Of a DNA stretch of 64,000 bases, positions 61,570 through 64,000 are shown piece after piece. Location: the NCBI GenBank assembly GCA_002287215.1, contig LMVO01000001.1, forward strand, positions 62,001 through 126,000, read 5' to 3'. Source of the DNA: Methanocorpusculum parvum (GTDB lineage: Archaea > Halobacteriota > Methanomicrobia > Methanomicrobiales > Methanocorpusculaceae). A model generated the notes under the pieces. The model was not told the DNA's origin. It did not search any database and was given only the letters and a program-made list of their open reading frames with translations. Every line of letters begins with the position of its first letter. Within the stretch, counting starts at the first letter, position 1. The position numbers and the translations under genes are program-made.

Positions 61570-63051
61570 ATGGGGTACCTCAGGGAACTTCCGGCGATCG
61601 GTCGCGATATCGGGTCAGTGCTTCTGCTCATAGGTGCCGCCACTCTTCTTCCAATCATTGTAGGCTGTCTTTACCAGGAATGGTATGCCCTTCCCTGGAT
61701 GGCAAGTTCCACGGCCGCGATGCTCGGCCTTGGAGGCATTCTCCACCTCCTTCCAAAAAACACCAAACCCCCGAGAGCCAGTCTCTCGATCTCGGCGACC
61801 GCGGTCATCTGGGCGCTGGTCGGTTTTCTCGGCTGTTTTCCCTTTATTTTTGCCGGCATGCCCTTTATCGACGCTGCGTTTGAATCCATGTCTGCATGGA
61901 CGGGGACTGGATTTACCCTGACAACGAACCTGGAAGACTGGCCAAAGACCATTCTTCTGTGGCGTTCCCTTATGCAGTGGATCGGGGGGCTTGGGATCGT
62001 CGCCTTTATGCTGACGGTCGCAAGCCGCTCAGGTCTCGTCACCCAGAACCTCTACCGTTCGGAAGGCGGCTCGGAATCATTTATGCCAAGCGTGATCGCG
62101 ACCGCTTTTCAGATGTGGAAGATCTATCTCATCTTAACGCTGATCGCGATCGTGGCGATCCTTCTGACAGGCCTGAGTCTCTGGGATGCCGTCAACGTTG
62201 CTTTTTGCGCGATCGCGACCGGAGGTATGAGCATATACGCTGTCGGGATAACCCACTTTGACAATCTGGCGCTTGAAATGGTGCTGATCCCGATCATGCT
62301 CGCCGGCGCCATTCCTTTCCGGCTCTATTATATCATTTATGTCAGCAGATCGTTTCGGGAGATCCTGCACGACCGTGTCCTGCACATGATCATCGGGGTT
62401 TTTCTCTTGGTCTCCGCGGTTTTGATCGTTGAACTTTCTGTATCAGGAATGCCCCTTGTGGACACGCTGCGGGAGGGTCTTTTTATGGCCGGAACCGTTG
62501 TCAGCTCCACCGGGTTCCAGAACACGACCTTTGCCGGCTGGGGAATGGCGCCCATCCTGTTTCTCTCGATCTTTCTTTTGATCGAAGGAGGGCAGGGAAG
62601 TACATCGGGAGGTATCAAACTGAATCGTATCCAGGTCATGTTCGAGGCTCTCGGCTGGTGGTTCAGAAAAACGCTCCGGAGTCCGCGAGCCGTCGTCCCG
62701 ATGCGTCATGACGGAAAACCCATCTACGGAAAGTATGCGGAAGGCCTGATCGCAAAATCCCTTCTTCTCATCCTCTTATATCTGTTACTTCTGGTTGGAA
62801 CGCTGATCGTGTTTCTTCACGACCCGTACTTCTCGGCAAATCTTGCAAACACCGTCTATGATCTTTGCAGCTGTATTGGCAACAACGGCAGTTCGACCGG
62901 CGTCGTCGGGCCGCTGATGCCGGATTATGCAAAGATCATTCTGTTCTTCGTCATGTGGGTCGCCAGACTGGAGATCATTCCGGCCCTCATCCTCGGCTGG
63001 GGGATCCTTCGAGGGTTTGACACCCAGAAGGGATCGAAAAAGAGAGGATAA
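61570..63051 (+). CDS. trkH: TrkH/KtrB-type potassium transporter
   Basis: A 493-residue membrane protein with four M1-P-M2 repeats. Filter-like segments are SAWTGTGFT (about 113-121), ATGGMSIY (about 216-223), VSSTGFQNT (about 313-321) and GNNGSSTG (about 437-444), each with the conserved Gly. It imports K+ with a cytosolic TrkA subunit, which is not in the window. Confidence 0.93.
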   Translation: MGYLRELPAIGRDIGSVLLLIGAATLLPIIVGCLYQEWYALPWMASSTAAMLGLGGILHLLPKNTKPPRASLSISATAVIWALVGFLGCFPFIFAGMPFIDAAFESMSAWTGTGFTLTTNLEDWPKTILLWRSLMQWIGGLGIVAFMLTVASRSGLVTQNLYRSEGGSESFMPSVIATAFQMWKIYLILTLIAIVAILLTGLSLWDAVNVAFCAIATGGMSIYAVGITHFDNLALEMVLIPIMLAGAIPFRLYYIIYVSRSFREILHDRVLHMIIGVFLLVSAVLIVELSVSGMPLVDTLREGLFMAGTVVSSTGFQNTTFAGWGMAPILFLSIFLLIEGGQGSTSGGIKLNRIQVMFEALGWWFRKTLRSPRAVVPMRHDGKPIYGKYAEGLIAKSLLLILLYLLLLVGTLIVFLHDPYFSANLANTVYDLCSCIGNNGSSTGVVGPLMPDYAKIILFFVMWVARLEIIPALILGWGILRGFDTQKGSKKRG

Positions 63052-63138
63052 GAAACGCTCCCCGCAAAGAGCCGTCTTTCCCAGACTGCATGGATTTAAC
63101 TCAAATTATATGTATCCTGCGGATCAATATATACAGGA

Positions 63139-63945
63139 ATGAGACAGATCGCCCTCTATGGAAAGGGAGGTATTGGAAAATCCACGACATCGGCAAATCT
63201 TTCGGCGGCATTTTCGGAGATGGGGCTGGATGTCATGCAGATCGGCTGCGACCCGAAACATGACAGCACACGGATGCTTATGCATGGCCGATGGATTCCG
63301 ACCGTTCTTGAGCAGATGTATGATCACAAAGAGATCAGAAGTGAAGACATCATCTATCAGGGATTTGGGAACATCCGCTGTGTCGAAGCCGGAGGACCCG
63401 AACCGGGGATCGGATGTGCCGGCCGGGGGATCATCGCGACGTTTCAGCTCCTGGAAAAAATGCAGGCACTCTACGGGGACGTTGTCGTATATGACGTTCT
63501 CGGCGATGTCGTCTGCGGGGGATTTGCCATGCCTATGCGGGACGGATATGCCCAGGAGGTCTATCTCGTCACCAGCGGAGAACTGATGAGTCTCTATGCG
63601 GCGAACAATATCTGCAAAGCGATCGCCAGAATATCAGAGCGGAGCTCGGCAAAATGCCGGCTCGGCGGCGTGATCTGCAATGCAAAAAATATGGATAACG
63701 AACAGGGACTCGTCGAGGAGTTTGCAAAACGGATCGGCTCAAAACTTGTCTGTTTTATTCCGCGGAGCAACTCAGTAAGAGCTGCGGAGGTGAACCGGAT
63801 GACGGTCATCGAACATGATCCGGCGTCAAATCAGGCAAAAGTGTATCGGGACTGTGCAAAGATCATTCTGGAAAACACCGATCTTCGGATCCCGACCCCG
63901 CTTGCACTGGAGGAACTGGAAGAGCTTGCAAGAGAGTATCTCTGA
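63139..63945 (+). CDS. cfbC: NifH-like CfbC, Ni-sirohydrochlorin a,c-diamide reductive cyclase component
   Basis: A 268-residue NifH homologue: P-loop [11 protein letters not shown] (7-17), cluster cysteines in [13 protein letters not shown] (about 89-101) and [14 protein letters not shown] (about 121-134). It passes electrons to CfbD to make the ring of coenzyme F430. No nif genes follow within the window and NifH-specific Arg-loop features differ, so CfbC is preferred over nitrogenase reductase. A TATA-like AAATTATATG (63104) lies about 30 bases before the ATG, giving a near-leaderless mRNA. Confidence 0.82.
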   Translation: MRQIALYGKGGIGKSTTSANLSAAFSEMGLDVMQIGCDPKHDSTRMLMHGRWIPTVLEQMYDHKEIRSEDIIYQGFGNIRCVEAGGPEPGIGCAGRGIIATFQLLEKMQALYGDVVVYDVLGDVVCGGFAMPMRDGYAQEVYLVTSGELMSLYAANNICKAIARISERSSAKCRLGGVICNAKNMDNEQGLVEEFAKRIGSKLVCFIPRSNSVRAAEVNRMTVIEHDPASNQAKVYRDCAKIILENTDLRIPTPLALEELEELAREYL

Positions 63946-64000
63946 ATCACGGATGGGGGGGTGCACCCTCACGGGCGCCCTTTCCGTCGCCTGTTTTATT

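Noticed and set aside
63139..63945. Nitrogenase reductase NifH as the identity of the last gene.
   Set aside because: No nifD/K/glnB genes follow within the window, and the sequence fits the class IV, CfbC-type proteins of methanogens better. Context beyond the window could still change this.

Overview
The window reads as one contiguous piece of a methanogenic archaeon's chromosome. Diagnostic genes are the F420-dependent methylene-H4MPT enzymes mer (28924-29907) and mtd (31787-32629), a Tfx-type regulator beside mtd, a NifH-like CfbC for coenzyme F430, an S-layer protein with a PGF-CTERM tail, class I LysRS, a 336-residue PurA and an archaeal-order ribosomal-protein cluster. Gene content and style fit Methanomicrobiales, probably a Methanocorpusculum-like organism; that placement is inference.

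Layout. 1-1272: the end of an ABC ATPase gene and a COG3910-like ATPase. 1295-4091 (minus): four-subunit 2-oxoacid (pyruvate) ferredoxin oxidoreductase. 4092-5454: structured spacer and an archaeal pilin-like gene. 5593-6775: small orphan gene and birA. 6772-14722 (minus): long co-directional run purA, trm112-like, orphan membrane protein, cbiB, orphan, HD hydrolase, ubiX, ubiD, aconitase X and M50 protease; ubiX-ubiD-aconitase X match the archaeal anhydromevalonate-phosphate branch of the mevalonate pathway. 14723-19514: repeat-rich region around the S-layer gene. 19515-28657: AMP phosphorylase, a surface protein, a divergent FtsZ/tubulin-like protein with a repeat tail, regulators, tRNA-Ser, truB, hemD, a TctA-like permease and a dCTP deaminase/dUTPase homologue. 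28700-33346: tRNA-Arg, mer, pdxST, mtd and tfx. 33500-34083: hairpin-dense region, probably a structured RNA or long leader. 34112-48688: ribosomal proteins, rnp1, secY, adkA, EMC3/YidC-like protein and cmk. 48689-63945: DUF1614 protein, tRNA-Gln, thyA, radC, two rubrerythrins, AI-2E-type protein, pentapeptide protein, DUF4013 protein, lysS, radical SAM protein, prenyl synthase, AlkD-like protein, redox proteins, prepilin peptidase, TrkH and cfbC.

The genes together cover carbon assimilation (Por), the F420-linked C1 steps, cofactor synthesis (F430, cobamide, PLP, haem-type tetrapyrroles), isoprenoid lipid precursors, translation and protein export, and the cell surface.

The most unusual signal is not a gene. 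Four intergenic loci (about 4.1-4.6, 14.7-15.1, 18.5-19.5 and 48.9-49.2 kb) share two co-occurring repeat families. One is a TAGGACTTAC-ended element, complete with terminal inverted repeats at 4481-4569 and extended to about 200-280 bp elsewhere. The other is a module in which conserved linkers join hairpins whose stem sequences differ from copy to copy while remaining palindromic. All calls come from reading the sequence; no database search was run.
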